Of a DNA stretch of 64,000 nucleotides, positions 45,198 to 54,872 are shown piece after piece; position 1 is the first letter of the stretch, and each line of letters opens with the position of its first letter. Origin of the DNA: Nonomuraea fuscirosea. Lineage in GTDB: Bacteria; Actinomycetota; Actinomycetes; Streptosporangiales; Streptosporangiaceae. The stretch lies in NCBI RefSeq assembly GCF_003001935.1, contig NZ_PVNG01000007.1, positions 186,001-250,000 on the forward strand, in the 5' to 3' direction. Both the position numbers and the translations under genes were made by a program. Under the pieces are notes generated by a model that worked only from the letters and a program-made list of their open reading frames with translations, searched no databases and had not been told where the DNA came from.

Positions 45198-46526
45198 GGC
45201 ACTCTCCGGCTGGTCGGGTGCTTCGCGGCCGGCCCGGCTCTTCGGGCTCTTGGCCCCGGACGGCGCTCTCCTGCTCGTCCCGCCCGCCCGGCTCTTCGGC
45301 GCGTCCTGCCCATCCGGTGCGTCCGGGTCTTCTGTCCGTACGGTCAGGCGGTCGTCGCTCAGCCGGATCGTCAGCAGCGTGCCAGGGGAGACGTCCTTGG
45401 CCAGGCGGACCACGTCGCCGGACGGGTGCTGCACGATGGCGTAACCGCGCTCCAGCGTGGCGGCGGGGGACAGGGCGACGAGGCGGGCGCGCAGATGGGT
45501 GAGGTCGTCGGCGGCGCGGTCGAGCGAGGACGACAACGAGCGCCTGGCCCGGTCGCGCAGCGCCTCGGCCTGCTCGGCCCGGCGTTCGAGCTCGCGTACG
45601 GGATCGGCCAGCGAGGGCCGCGAGCGCACGGACGTCAGCCAGGACATCTCCCGGTCGAGCCAGCCGCTCACCACCCTGCGGCCACGGTCGCGGAGCTGGC
45701 GCACCAGCGAAAGCTGCTCGCCCACGTCGGGCACGACCTTCTTGGCCGCGTCGGTGGGCGTGGAGGCCCGCACGTCGGCCACCAGGTCGAGCAGCGGGCT
45801 GTCCTGCTCGTGGCCGATCGCGCTCACCACGGGGGTGCGGCAGGCGGCCACGGCGCGCACCAGCGTCTCGTCGGAGAACGGGAGCAGGTCTTCGAGCGAG
45901 CCACCGCCCCTGGCGATGACGATCACCTCGATCGAGGAGTCGGCGTCGAGCTTGCGCAGCGCCTCCGTCACCTCGGCCACCGCGTACGGCCCCTGGACGG
46001 CCACTTCCTCGACCTTGAACCGCACCGCGGGCCAGCGCCTGCGCGAGTTTTCCAGCACGTCGCGCTCGGCCGCCGACTCACGCCCGCAGACGAGCCCGAT
46101 CGTGCCCGGCAGGAACGGCAGCCGCCGCTTCCTGTCGGCGTTGAAGAGCCCCTCGGCGGCCAGCAGCTGCCTGAGCCGCTCCAGCCTGACCATCATCTCG
46201 CCCACGCCGACCGGGCGCATCTCCAGCGCGGTGAAGGCGAACGAGCCCCTGTTGACCCAGAAGTCGGGCTTGACGTGCAGCACCACCCTGGAGCCGTTGG
46301 CCGGTCGCGGCACGGTCGCCTCGTAGACGCCGCGCGGGGCGGTGACCCTGGCGGACACGTTGGCGACCGGGTCGCGCAGGGTCAGGAACACCGTGCCGCC
46401 ACGGGTGCTCAGGTCGGTGATCTCACCTTCGACCCAGACCGTGCCGAGTCTGCCGATCCATCCGCCCACCATCTGCAGGACCGTGCGGATCGGCAGGGGA
46501 GACTCAGGCGTGGTCTTCGAGCTCAT
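45195..46526 (-). CDS. xseA: Exodeoxyribonuclease VII large subunit
   Basis: 443 residues. N-terminal OB fold (about 15-110), catalytic core with [29 protein letters not shown] and [17 protein letters not shown], a coiled-coil region (about 270-350) and a C-terminal XseB-binding part. The last 55 residues are a Ser/Pro/Arg-rich extension. ATG 46526. Its partner xseB faces it from the other strand. Confidence 0.93.
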   Translation of the reverse strand: MSSKTTPESPLPIRTVLQMVGGWIGRLGTVWVEGEITDLSTRGGTVFLTLRDPVANVSARVTAPRGVYEATVPRPANGSRVVLHVKPDFWVNRGSFAFTALEMRPVGVGEMMVRLERLRQLLAAEGLFNADRKRRLPFLPGTIGLVCGRESAAERDVLENSRRRWPAVRFKVEEVAVQGPYAVAEVTEALRKLDADSSIEVIVIARGGGSLEDLLPFSDETLVRAVAACRTPVVSAIGHEQDSPLLDLVADVRASTPTDAAKKVVPDVGEQLSLVRQLRDRGRRVVSGWLDREMSWLTSVRSRPSLADPVRELERRAEQAEALRDRARRSLSSSLDRAADDLTHLRARLVALSPAATLERGYAIVQHPSGDVVRLAKDVSPGTLLTIRLSDDRLTVRTEDPDAPDGQDAPKSRAGGTSRRAPSGAKSPKSRAGREAPDQPESA

Positions 46527-46554
46527 GGCGGAAGACTACGGGTTCGGTGCGACG

Positions 46555-47610
46555 TTATTCCCCGGCGCGCAGCTTGGCCAGGCGGTTCTCGAACATCTTG
46601 ATCACCTCGGGCCGCGCGGCGTTGGACCGCTCGAACTCCAGGTAGGAGCTGATCTGCTCGGCGCTCTTGCCGCGCATCCTGGCCCGCAGGGAGGCCACGG
46701 TGAGGCCGGAGTAGCCGGGCAGCGGCTCGGTCAGGTCCACGGCCGCGGCGGCGACGGGCTCGGGGGCCCTGGCGGGCTCGGCGGTGGCCGCGGCGGGCTC
46801 CGGCGCGGCGGCCGGCTCGGGCGCCACCTCGGGAGCCTTGCTCGCGGCCTTCGGCTTGGCGGCCCTGGCCCTGGGCTTGGCGGCCTTCGGCTTGGCGGCG
46901 GGCTCCGGCTCGGCCACGGCGGGCTCGGCCACGGCGGCGGGCTCAGCCACGGCAGACTCGGCCACGGCGGGGTCGGCCACGGCCTTGGGCGCGGCGGGCG
47001 CGACCTCCGGCTCGGGCGCGGCGGTGGCGGCCGGCTCCTGGACGGGCTCGGGGGCCACGTCCGTCTTGGTGCCGGACTCCTTGGCGGCGGTCTCGGGCTC
47101 GGGGTCCGCGGGCGCGGGCTTGGCGACGGCTTCCGGCTTGGAGGTCGCCTCCGGCTTGGCGACGGGCTCCGGCTTGGCAGCGGTCTCGGGCTCGGAGACG
47201 GCTTCCGGCTTGGCGGCGGGCTCGGCGGCGGGCGCCGCCTCGGTCTTGGCCGCGGGGGAGAAGATGACCGGGTCCGGCTTCGTCTTGGCGACCCCGTTGG
47301 GCTCGGCCGCGGGGCGCGGGGCGAAGATGACCGGCTCCTTGCGCTCGGCCTTGCCCTCCTCGGCCTCGGCCGGCGCGGGGGCGACCTGCTGAGCGGCGGA
47401 GGGACGGGAGTCCTGCTCCTCCTCGCGCTCCTCCTTGGCGCCGATGCCCTTGATGGAGTTCTTCATCCGGTCCACGAGCAGCAGCGCCTGCCCGGCGGCG
47501 CTCAACGTGGTCTGGACGACGAGAAGCGGCAGGTCCTTGGCCTTCTCCTTGAGTTCGTCCTTGTTGGTAACGGTTTTAGCGATGTTGCGTATCACGTCGC
47601 TGAAGGACAT
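46555..47610 (-). CDS. Lipid droplet-associated-type protein with Ala/Pro/Glu linker
   Basis: 351 residues. Conserved N-terminus (1-55: [20 protein letters not shown] and [18 protein letters not shown]), a 200-residue low-complexity A/P/E/K linker, and a conserved C-terminal helix (about 290-345) with [21 protein letters not shown]. Position between xseA and ispH and these ends match the Rv1109c-type proteins annotated as lipid droplet-associated. A linker in such a protein is common. ATG 47610. Confidence 0.75.
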   Translation of the reverse strand: MSFSDVIRNIAKTVTNKDELKEKAKDLPLLVVQTTLSAAGQALLLVDRMKNSIKGIGAKEEREEEQDSRPSAAQQVAPAPAEAEEGKAERKEPVIFAPRPAAEPNGVAKTKPDPVIFSPAAKTEAAPAAEPAAKPEAVSEPETAAKPEPVAKPEATSKPEAVAKPAPADPEPETAAKESGTKTDVAPEPVQEPAATAAPEPEVAPAAPKAVADPAVAESAVAEPAAVAEPAVAEPEPAAKPKAAKPRARAAKPKAASKAPEVAPEPAAAPEPAAATAEPARAPEPVAAAAVDLTEPLPGYSGLTVASLRARMRGKSAEQISSYLEFERSNAARPEVIKMFENRLAKLRAGE

Positions 47611-47711
47611 GTACGTCTCCCTGGGAGGTCAGTGATGGACGGACAGTCTGGCAAATCGCGGGCAACCACGCACGCGCGGGCCAGAACGCCGCTCCACGTA
47701 GCATAGAAAGT

Positions 47712-48677
47712 ATGGAGCCCCAGACCCCCACTTCCCGCCGAGTCCTCGTTGCCAAGCCACGGGGCTACTGCGCCGGAGTCGATCGAGCCGTGGTAGCGGT
47801 CGAGAAGGCTCTGGAGCAGTATGGTGCCCCGGTCTACGTACGCAAGCAGATCGTCCACAACACCCACGTCGTCAAGACGCTCGAGGCCAGGGGCGCCGTC
47901 TTCGTCGACGAGACCGAAGAGGTGCCCGAGGGCGAGATCGTCGTCTTCTCGGCCCACGGCGTCTCCCCGGTCGTCCACGAGGAGGCCAGGCAGCGCGGCC
48001 TGCGCACGATCGACGCCACGTGCCCGCTGGTCACGAAGGTGCACAACGAGGCCAAGCGGTTCGCCGCCCAGGACTACGACATCCTGCTGATCGGGCACGA
48101 GGGCCACGAGGAGGTCGAGGGCACCTCCGGCGAGGCGCCCGAGCACATCCAGCTCGTCGACGGGCTCGACGCGGTCGGCAAGGTGGAGGTGAAGGACCCG
48201 AGCAAGCTGGTGTGGCTGTCGCAGACCACGCTCTCGGTCGACGAGACCACCGAGACCGTCGCCCGGCTCAAGGAGCGCTTCCCCACGCTCATCGACCCGC
48301 CCAGCGATGACATCTGCTACGCCACCCAGAACCGCCAGGTGGCGGTCAAGGAGATCGCGGCCGAGTCCGAGCTGGTCATCGTGGTCGGCTCCGACAACTC
48401 CTCCAACTCCAAGCGGCTGGTCGAGGTGGCCAAGGACTACGGCGCCCAGGCGTCGTACCTGGTCGACAACGCCGACTTCATCCGCGACGAGTGGCTCGAC
48501 GGCGTCACCACGGTCGGCGTGACCAGCGGCGCCTCGGTGCCGGAAGAGCTGGTGGCGGAGGTGCTGGCGCGGCTGGCCCGGCACGGGTTCGGCGACGTGA
48601 CGGAGGTCGAGCCGGTGGAGGAGCGCATGCGCTTCGCCCTGCCCCACGAACTGCGCAAGGACCTGCGGGCCTCCTGA
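47712..48677 (+). CDS. ispH: 4-hydroxy-3-methylbut-2-enyl diphosphate reductase
   Basis: 321 residues. Last step of the MEP pathway, giving IPP and DMAPP with a [4Fe-4S] cluster held by Cys in GYCAGV (Cys20), ATCPLV and [15 protein letters not shown] and HEGHEEVEG are substrate regions. It feeds the cis-prenyltransferase earlier in the window. ATG 47712; followed by tandem copies of its own stop region. Confidence 0.95.
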   Translation: MEPQTPTSRRVLVAKPRGYCAGVDRAVVAVEKALEQYGAPVYVRKQIVHNTHVVKTLEARGAVFVDETEEVPEGEIVVFSAHGVSPVVHEEARQRGLRTIDATCPLVTKVHNEAKRFAAQDYDILLIGHEGHEEVEGTSGEAPEHIQLVDGLDAVGKVEVKDPSKLVWLSQTTLSVDETTETVARLKERFPTLIDPPSDDICYATQNRQVAVKEIAAESELVIVVGSDNSSNSKRLVEVAKDYGAQASYLVDNADFIRDEWLDGVTTVGVTSGASVPEELVAEVLARLARHGFGDVTEVEPVEERMRFALPHELRKDLRAS

Positions 48678-48763
48678 GCCCCGCAGCCGGTCGCGGGCCG
48701 GTCCCGGGCTCTCCTGAGAGGTCGCGGGCCGGTCCCCGGCGATCCTGAGAGGTCGCGGGCCGG
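48672..48763 (+). repeat. Tail repeats at the ispH stop codon
   Basis: TCCTGAG followed by GGTCGCGGGCCGG is found at 48672-48702 (with a 10-base insertion, includes the stop TGA 48675-48677), and exactly as a 21-bp unit at 48712-48732 and 48743-48763. Confidence 0.75.
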
Positions 48764-48786
48764 CGTCCGTGAATGGGGGGCCGGGT

Positions 48787-49299
48787 CTAGTCTTCGCCGC
48801 GCGGCGTTCCGTACACCTTGGGCTCGAAATACCCCTCGGGCTCGGGCACGAACGGCTGGCGCGGGCGCGGCACCTCAGCCGCGTCCGCCTTCAGCTCCTC
48901 GCGCAGCTCGCGTACGTTGTCGCGCAGCCCGCGCCGCCACGCGACGCCCAGCACGATCGCCGAGCCGGCGAACAGCCACGGCGCGCCCCGCGTCATCGAC
49001 GTGTAGAGCCCCAGCGCCAGCGACTGCACGACCGACACCGAGCCGAACGCCCGCCCGAGCTCGACGAACAGGGTGGCGCAGAAGAACACCAGCGGCGGCG
49101 TCACCACCAGCGACAGCAGCTCGCGCCGGTTGACCAGGAGCGCGCCGAGCGCGCTGGCCAGCACGAACGCCGCTCCGACGAGGTGGCCGACGCCGAACAC
49201 GGCCGCCAGCACGTAGCCCGCCAGGGTGGCCAGCAGGGCGAGCGCGATGGCGCCGCGAGCCGTCAGCCTGACCGCAGGACGCCTGCCCTTCTCACCCAC
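48787..49299 (-). CDS. DUF6542 membrane protein
   Basis: 170 residues, four predicted membrane segments in 15-125, then a soluble Pro-rich tail. The family lies next to ispH in actinobacteria. Function unknown. GTG 49299; stops before the tail repeats of ispH. Confidence 0.75.
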   Translation of the reverse strand: MGEKGRRPAVRLTARGAIALALLATLAGYVLAAVFGVGHLVGAAFVLASALGALLVNRRELLSLVVTPPLVFFCATLFVELGRAFGSVSVVQSLALGLYTSMTRGAPWLFAGSAIVLGVAWRRGLRDNVRELREELKADAAEVPRPRQPFVPEPEGYFEPKVYGTPRGED

Positions 49300-49313
49300 T
49301 TGCCCTCCCCCGA

Positions 49314-50570
49314 TTACTGCGACCCGTTGGCCAACTTACCGTTCGCGTGGGAAATCAGTGAGGAGGTTTCGAGCAGTTCGGGGGAGCTCAGGGGTCTGGG
49401 CAGCCCTTCGAGCATCTCGGGGGAGTCGAGATCGCCGTCCACGACGCCGAGATCGTGAAGTTTGCGTGCGGTGACCAGGACACGGCTTTCGAGCGATCCG
49501 ACCGACTTGTTGTACGCCTCCACGGTCCGCGTGAGCGCCTTGCCGAGCGACTCGACGTTCCTGCCGAGGGACGACAGCCGTTCGTACAGCTCCTTGCCCA
49601 GCTCGAACACCGCCCGCGCGTTCTCGCTCAGCGCCGCCTGCTGCCAGGCGTAGTGGGCGGTGCGCAGCATCGTGATCAGCGTCGTGGGCGTCGCGATGTG
49701 CACCCGCCGCGTCATGGCGTACTCCAGCAGGGAGGGGTCGCGTTCGAGCGCCGGCGCCAGGAACGCCTCCCCGGGGATGAACAGCACCACGAACTCCGGC
49801 GACGGGTTGAACCCCTGCCAGTACGCCTTGGCCGCCAGCCGGTCGATGTGCTCGCGCACGTGCCGGGCGTGGGCGTCGAGGCGTACGGTCGCCAGCGACT
49901 CGTCGGACGCCTCCGCGGCCTCCAGATAGGCCGCCAGCGAGACCTTGGAGTCGACCACGATGTTCTTGCCCCCGGCGAGCCTGACGACCATGTCGGGCCG
50001 CATGGAGCCCTCGGTGACCTGCTCGTCGAAGTCGCAGTAACGCTGCATGCCGGCGATCTCGGCGACCCTGCGCAGCTGCAGCTCGCCCCATCGGCCCCGC
50101 GCCTCGGGCCGCTGCAGGGCCCGGACCAGGGCGGTGGTCTGGGAGCGGAGCTGCTCGTTGCTCCGCTGCACGAACTCCATCTGCTTGGCCAGCTCGGCCC
50201 GCGCCGCCCGCTGCCCCGACTCGGAGTCGCGCAGCTGGGACTCGACCCGCGTGAGCGCGTCCTTGAGCGGCTCGACCAGGTGCTCGACGGCCAGCCTGCG
50301 TTGTTCGAGATCGCCCGCCGCCTCGGCCCTGGTGGCCGCGAGCCGGCTCTCCGCCAGCTCGAGGAAGCGCACGTTGTTGACGTCGAGCGCGCGCGTGGAC
50401 AGGGCCTGGAAGCGCTCGGCCAGCTGCTCCTCGACGTAGACCAGTTTCTCGGAGGCCGCTCTGGCCCGCGCGTCCGACTCGGCGATCCGCACCGCGGCCC
50501 GCGTCCTGGCCACCAGGAACCCCACGAGCAACCCGACGGCGAGACCCAGGAGAAGCGAGACGACGTCCAC
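49314..50570 (-). CDS. rmuC: DNA recombination protein RmuC
   Basis: 418 residues. N-terminal membrane segment (1-20), a coiled coil (about 40-180), and the nuclease-like RmuC domain (about 190-380) with GRWGELQLRRV, VVDSKVSLAAYLEA and FNPSPEFVVLFIPGEAFL. Limits inversions at repeats in E. coli; role here inferred. GTG 50570 is chosen; no good ribosome site is seen. Long antisense frames here are shadows. Confidence 0.9.
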   Translation of the reverse strand: MDVVSLLLGLAVGLLVGFLVARTRAAVRIAESDARARAASEKLVYVEEQLAERFQALSTRALDVNNVRFLELAESRLAATRAEAAGDLEQRRLAVEHLVEPLKDALTRVESQLRDSESGQRAARAELAKQMEFVQRSNEQLRSQTTALVRALQRPEARGRWGELQLRRVAEIAGMQRYCDFDEQVTEGSMRPDMVVRLAGGKNIVVDSKVSLAAYLEAAEASDESLATVRLDAHARHVREHIDRLAAKAYWQGFNPSPEFVVLFIPGEAFLAPALERDPSLLEYAMTRRVHIATPTTLITMLRTAHYAWQQAALSENARAVFELGKELYERLSSLGRNVESLGKALTRTVEAYNKSVGSLESRVLVTARKLHDLGVVDGDLDSPEMLEGLPRPLSSPELLETSSLISHANGKLANGSQ

Positions 50571-50666
50571 TCCATCGATGATGGCAGGCCCGCCGGGCGC
50601 TGATCTCGCCGACACGCTTGGGCGTTCCGCTTGTGCGGCACATCTCTCGTCACGCAGAGTACGGGG

Positions 50667-51383
50667 ATGAACACGGTACCGAAGGTGGCCGCGGCGGGCG
50701 CCGCCCTGGCGATCACCCTGATCGCCCTGGCCGGGGCCGTCATCGCCGGGTCGGGGAGCGGCACTCAGCCGCGTCCCGTCCTGCGCTGGTCCCTGGGCGC
50801 GTGCGTCACGGGCGAGTACGCGCTGACCGCGTGCAACGGCGGCGAGTCCGAGGTGGTGGCACTCGCTCCCGACCCGCCGGGCCCCGGCGACTGTCCCGTG
50901 GACACCGACAACGTCCTGCGGGTCGGAGTCGGCCGTACGGCGTGCGTACGCAACTTCCTCGAACCGCACCCCGGCGCGCCCGGCGGTGGCGGCGGCCTGC
51001 TCAGGCCGGGCGACTGCGTCACGCTGGACGGCCGCGAGCGGCCGTGCGAGCGGCCCGGCTGGTACGGCAGGTCCCTCGCGATCGTCGCCGACCCCGCCGC
51101 CTGCCCCTCCGGCACCCTGGACGCCCTCGACGGCGACTCCCACGTGATCTGCCTGGGCCCCGGCGGCCAGGTGCTCGACCGGGGCGCCTGCGTGGCCGAG
51201 CCGGCCACGGACGTGATCGCCAGGTCCGCCGTCACCAGGGTCCCGTGCGACTCGCCGCACGCCTGGGCGAGGGTGCTGTCGTTCGAGAGCGCGCCGTCGG
51301 CCTGCCCGCCGGGCGCGCGCCGCTATCTGCGCGCCGAGCAGGCCTATCGTCCGGTTACCTGTCTGTACGTGCTGAGCCAGTAA
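50667..51383 (+). CDS. Secreted/anchored Cys-rich protein of unknown function
   Basis: 238 residues from ATG 50667 (a GTG-type start at 50631 adds 12). Signal or anchor segment (about 8-30), then an extracytoplasmic region with 12 Cys, mostly in short loops such as GDCVTLDGRERPCERPG, so up to six disulfides. I do not recognise the family. It lies between rmuC and ychF and uses GC-rich codons like its neighbours. Confidence 0.6.
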   Translation: MNTVPKVAAAGAALAITLIALAGAVIAGSGSGTQPRPVLRWSLGACVTGEYALTACNGGESEVVALAPDPPGPGDCPVDTDNVLRVGVGRTACVRNFLEPHPGAPGGGGGLLRPGDCVTLDGRERPCERPGWYGRSLAIVADPAACPSGTLDALDGDSHVICLGPGGQVLDRGACVAEPATDVIARSAVTRVPCDSPHAWARVLSFESAPSACPPGARRYLRAEQAYRPVTCLYVLSQ

Positions 51384-51476
51384 ACTCGGCGCCGTGAGCG
51401 AGCGAAGCGAGTCAACCACCAGGCGCGGCCATCTAGGGCTCTTCCCGGCGACCCTCCCGGCGACGGGGTCGGTCGG

Positions 51477-52553
51477 ATGAGTCTCTCCATCGGAATCGTC
51501 GGCCTGCCCAACGTGGGCAAGTCCACGCTCTTCAACGCGCTGACCAAGACCGGCAACGCGCTCGCGGCGAACTACCCGTTCGCCACCATCGAGCCCAACG
51601 TGGGCATCGTCGGCGTGCCCGACGACCGGCTCCCGAAGCTGGCCGAGATCTTCTCCTCGGCCCGCATCCTGCCCGCCAAGGTCGAGTTCGTCGACATCGC
51701 GGGCCTGGTCAAGGGGGCCTCCGAGGGGCAGGGCAGAGGCAACCAGTTCCTCGCCAACATCCGCGACACCGACGCGATCTGCCAGGTCATCCGGGTCTTC
51801 AACGACCCCGACGTCACCCACGTCGACGGCGAGATCTCCCCCAAGCGCGACATCGAGACCATCAACACCGAGTTGATCATGGCCGACCTGCAGACGGTCG
51901 AGAAGGCCGTACCGCGCCTGCAGAAGGAGGCGCGCAACAACAAGGACAAGAAGGTCGCGCTGGAGGCGGCGGAGGCCGGGCTGGCCGTGCTGGAGACCGG
52001 CAAGACGATCTTCGAGAGCGGTCTCGACCGCGACGGGCTGCGCGAGCTCCACCTGCTGACGGCCAAGCCGTTCCTCTACGTGTTCAACCTCGACGCCGAC
52101 GAGCTCACCGACAGCGCGCTCAGGGAGCAGCTGTCCGCGCTGGTCGCCCCGGCCGAGGCGGTCTTCCTCGACGCCAAGATCGAGTCCGAGCTGGTCGAGC
52201 TCGACGAGGAGGAGGCGCTGGAGCTGCTGCAGTCGGTCGGCCAGGAGGAGTCGGGCCTGCGCCAGCTCGCCCGGGTCGGCTTCGAGACGCTGGGGCTGCA
52301 GACCTACCTCACGGCCGGGCCGAAGGAGACCAGGGCCTGGACGATCCCCAAGGGCGCCACAGCGCCTGAGGCGGCCGGCGTGATCCACACCGACTTCCAG
52401 CGCGGCTTCATCAAGGCCGAGGTGATCTCCTTCGACGAGCTGGTCGAGGCCGGCTCGATCGCCAGCGCCCGGTCGGCGGGCAAGGCCCGGATCGAGGGCA
52501 AGGACTACGTCATGCGCGACGGCGACGTGGTGGAGTTCCGCTTCAACGTGTGA
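51477..52553 (+). CDS. ychF: Ribosome-binding ATPase/GTPase YchF (OLA1)
   Basis: 358 residues. G1 GLPNVGKSTLFNAL, G3 DIAGLVKGASEGQG, the OLA1-type NFNLD-like motif VFNLDADE, and C-terminal TGS domain ending KDYVMRDGDVVEFRFNV. Binds ribosomes and prefers ATP; role in translation and redox stress. ATG 51477. A hairpin terminator follows. Confidence 0.95.
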   Translation: MSLSIGIVGLPNVGKSTLFNALTKTGNALAANYPFATIEPNVGIVGVPDDRLPKLAEIFSSARILPAKVEFVDIAGLVKGASEGQGRGNQFLANIRDTDAICQVIRVFNDPDVTHVDGEISPKRDIETINTELIMADLQTVEKAVPRLQKEARNNKDKKVALEAAEAGLAVLETGKTIFESGLDRDGLRELHLLTAKPFLYVFNLDADELTDSALREQLSALVAPAEAVFLDAKIESELVELDEEEALELLQSVGQEESGLRQLARVGFETLGLQTYLTAGPKETRAWTIPKGATAPEAAGVIHTDFQRGFIKAEVISFDELVEAGSIASARSAGKARIEGKDYVMRDGDVVEFRFNV

Positions 52554-52559
52554 CGGGCG

Positions 52560-52595
52560 GCCGCCCCGATGGTGCGTGGGGCGGCCCGGTTCGCG
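52560..52595 (+). terminator. Terminator of ychF
   Basis: GGCCGCCCC (52560-52568) pairs with GGGGCGGCC (52579-52587), ten-base loop, followed by CGGTTCG. Starts 7 bp after the stop codon; weak T-run. Confidence 0.6.
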
Positions 52596-52784
52596 GCGTG
52601 CCGGTCACGGTCGGCGAAGGTCGGCTACGGTACGTTACCGGCGGCGGATGGCGGCGAGGCCCCTCCGGCGTCCGGTTCTCCGGCGCAGACTGAAGGTTTG
52701 CTCTGAGGACAAGTGAGGCGTCAACCACTCTGGGCCCCCGCGCGTCGAATCGTCACGGCGTTCACGCTGACTCGGGAGGCCCTC

Positions 52785-53096
52785 ATGATCCGTCGCATCA
52801 TCCGGAAACGACGCCCCGCGCCCACGCTCGCGGGCATCAGCCTGGAGGAGGAGCTCGCCCTCATCAGGGTCGAGCTCATGTACGGCCTGCGCGTCAACCG
52901 CGAGGCGTACCTCCGCAGGAAGGTCGACGAGCGCAACGAGATGACGACCCGCATGAGAGAGCGTGAGCCCGCCGAGATGCTGGCCGATCTCCGTGGCTCC
53001 CTGGAGCGGACGGTGCAGCCGACGGGGCAGCCGACGGTGGTCGATCTGCGCAGCAGGCGCCAGTCGCGCACCCACCAGGATCCCGAGCCCGCCTGA
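52785..53096 (+). CDS. Small helical protein of unknown function
   Basis: 103 residues from ATG 52785, after a GGGAGG ribosome site. Basic start MIRRIIRKRRPAP, then a long charged helix (about 18-65) with EEELALIRVELMYGLRVNREAYLRR that could form a coiled coil, and a disordered C-terminus. No homologue recognised. It stands alone between ychF and the conjugation-type operon. Confidence 0.55.
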   Translation: MIRRIIRKRRPAPTLAGISLEEELALIRVELMYGLRVNREAYLRRKVDERNEMTTRMREREPAEMLADLRGSLERTVQPTGQPTVVDLRSRRQSRTHQDPEPA

Positions 53097-53477
53097 CCGG
53101 AGCCGCCTCCGCTCAGGACTCCGTCCGGGGGCCTCGGTGCTCGAAGCCCGGCCTGGATCTGGTTCAGACTCATGCCGAATCCGCAGGTCGCGAGAGGTCC
53201 ATGCCTGTTTTGGACAGGAAAGCGTGGCTGCCGCGGTATGCGATTTTAGGCATCTGGCCTGGTCAAATGGCCACCGTCCCGGGAACGCACAGGAATCGGC
53301 GCCGAGGCCGGTCAAACGGGCCCGGTTTGCCGTGTGGACTGTCATGCCGCAGCATGGGCGTGGCTTTCCTGGAACAATGGCGGAGACCGGATAGGGTGAC
53401 TACTTCACCGCGGATGATGGGGATCGGCAACGGACGACACCGCGCCAGCCGGGGGGATCGGCGCGAGCGGAGGCGTG
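53097..53477. other. Regulatory gap before the conjugation-type operon
   Basis: 381 bp without a convincing gene. Features seen: CAAAC and GTTTG arms around GGGCCCG near 53312-53328, CATGC/GCATG near 53342-53356, and TAGGGT (53392-53397) as a possible -10 about 80 bp before the first gene. Probably holds the operon promoter; no -35 was convincing. Confidence 0.4.
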
Positions 53478-54491
53478 ATGGCTCGTAGGTCTACCGTCCA
53501 GCACGATCCTCGGATCGCTGACGGGCCCGGGCTTTCCGCAACCCTCGATCCGGCCGACTTCGACACGCCGCCGCCGCGCAGGCCGCGGCGTGGCGGCTGG
53601 TCGGGCGGGGGCGGACGGTGGCTGGTGTGGACCGGCCGCATCATTCTTTGGGCACTTATTGTGGTGGTTGTCGTGAATGGGGTTCGTGCCCCATTTGAGA
53701 GGTTCACCCAGCAAGAACCGGCGACGACAAGTGGCGCCGCGCCCGTTGACAAGGGATTTCCCGCCGAACAGGGCATGGCTTTCGCGGCGCAGTTCGCCGG
53801 CGTCTATCTCAATTTCAGTCCCGAAGACGCCGCCAGCAGGTCCAGCAAGCTCAAGGCGTTCCTGGCCGAGGGCATGGACCCGCAACTCGGCTGGGACGGT
53901 TACGGCAAGCTGGCGGCCGTCGCCATCCAGCCGTACGACATCGAGGCGAGCGACGACAAAAACGCCGTGGTCAACGTGGCCTACCAGTCGGGCCCCCGCC
54001 GGATGATGCTGTCGGTCCCGGTCTACTACTCCGGCGACGACGCCGGACGGCGCTTCGTGATCTCGGGACGCCCGGCGATCCTGCCCGCCCCGGCTCCGGC
54101 CGACCTGCCCCAGGTCGCCGCGCCGGAGACCGACGACGCGGCGGCCGCCGAGCTCAAGCCCCAGCTGGAGGGCTTCTTCAAGGACTACGCGTCAGGCGAC
54201 ACCGGCGGGCTGCAGCGCTACGTCGCCGCGGGCAAGAGCCTGCCCAGCTTCGCGGGCGCGTTCACCTTCTCGCAGCTCAAGGAAGTCGTGGTGCCTGTGG
54301 GGGGTGCCACCCGAGAGATCCAGGCGGTCGTGGTGTGGGCCGTGCCGAGCGATCCCCCGCCCACTCCCAACAGCACCGACCCCGCGGTGGTCGGCGGCAC
54401 GCTGGAGCAGGCCTACCGCCTGACCGTCGAAAAGCAGGGCGACAAGTGGTTCGTCGCCGACATCCGCGGTGGCGGCCGGGTCGCTGGATAG
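53478..54491 (+). CDS. TcpC/VirB8-like conjugation protein
   Basis: 337 residues. Cytosolic Pro/Arg-rich start, one membrane segment (about 52-70), then two extracytoplasmic NTF2-like domains (about 90-205 and 220-335) with QGMAFAAQFAGVYLNFSPED and LEGFFKDYASGDTGGLQRYV. This is the TcpC layout of Gram-positive conjugation systems. ATG 53478 (GGAGG upstream) is preferred over GTG 53475. First gene of the operon. Confidence 0.75.
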   Translation: MARRSTVQHDPRIADGPGLSATLDPADFDTPPPRRPRRGGWSGGGGRWLVWTGRIILWALIVVVVVNGVRAPFERFTQQEPATTSGAAPVDKGFPAEQGMAFAAQFAGVYLNFSPEDAASRSSKLKAFLAEGMDPQLGWDGYGKLAAVAIQPYDIEASDDKNAVVNVAYQSGPRRMMLSVPVYYSGDDAGRRFVISGRPAILPAPAPADLPQVAAPETDDAAAAELKPQLEGFFKDYASGDTGGLQRYVAAGKSLPSFAGAFTFSQLKEVVVPVGGATREIQAVVVWAVPSDPPPTPNSTDPAVVGGTLEQAYRLTVEKQGDKWFVADIRGGGRVAG

Positions 54492-54536
54492 AGGCACGGC
54501 CGTGCTGCTGATCGGTACCCCCCGGGAGGACAAGAA

Positions 54537-54818
54537 GTGACCTTGAAGACCGTAATGCTCACCTTGATGGAGATGACGCCGACACCGACGCCCACCGGCA
54601 TCGACACCGGCGGGCTGGCCAACTTCCTGCGCGCGTTCTTCGCGCCGCTGTTCCTCGTCGTGGTCTCCGTGGTCGCGCTGTTCTTCCTCTTCACCCGCGA
54701 GATCACGCGCTTCGTGCAGTTCCTCATCCTGGCGGTGGCCATCGGGGTGATCTTCTACGTTCCCAACATCATCGAGGTGACGGCGAAGGCGATCGCGGGC
54801 GCACTGGGCATCAGGTAA
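54537..54818 (+). CDS. Small two-segment membrane protein of the conjugation-type operon
   Basis: 93 residues, two membrane segments (about 30-53 and 58-80). In size and position it resembles the small hydrophobic subunit (TcpD/VirB2- or VirB3-like) of such operons. GTG 54537, GGGAGGA upstream. Sequence is too short to name a family. Confidence 0.65.
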   Translation: MTLKTVMLTLMEMTPTPTPTGIDTGGLANFLRAFFAPLFLVVVSVVALFFLFTREITRFVQFLILAVAIGVIFYVPNIIEVTAKAIAGALGIR

Positions 54819-54872
54819 GGGTTGAGACCGCTCCGCGGCGGTCATGTACGAGCGGGTGGAGAGGAGGACCGC

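Noticed and set aside
53097-53477. att site or origin of transfer for the conjugation-type operon
   Set aside because: No direct repeat pair, tRNA end or relaxase-type nick motif could be found within the window.
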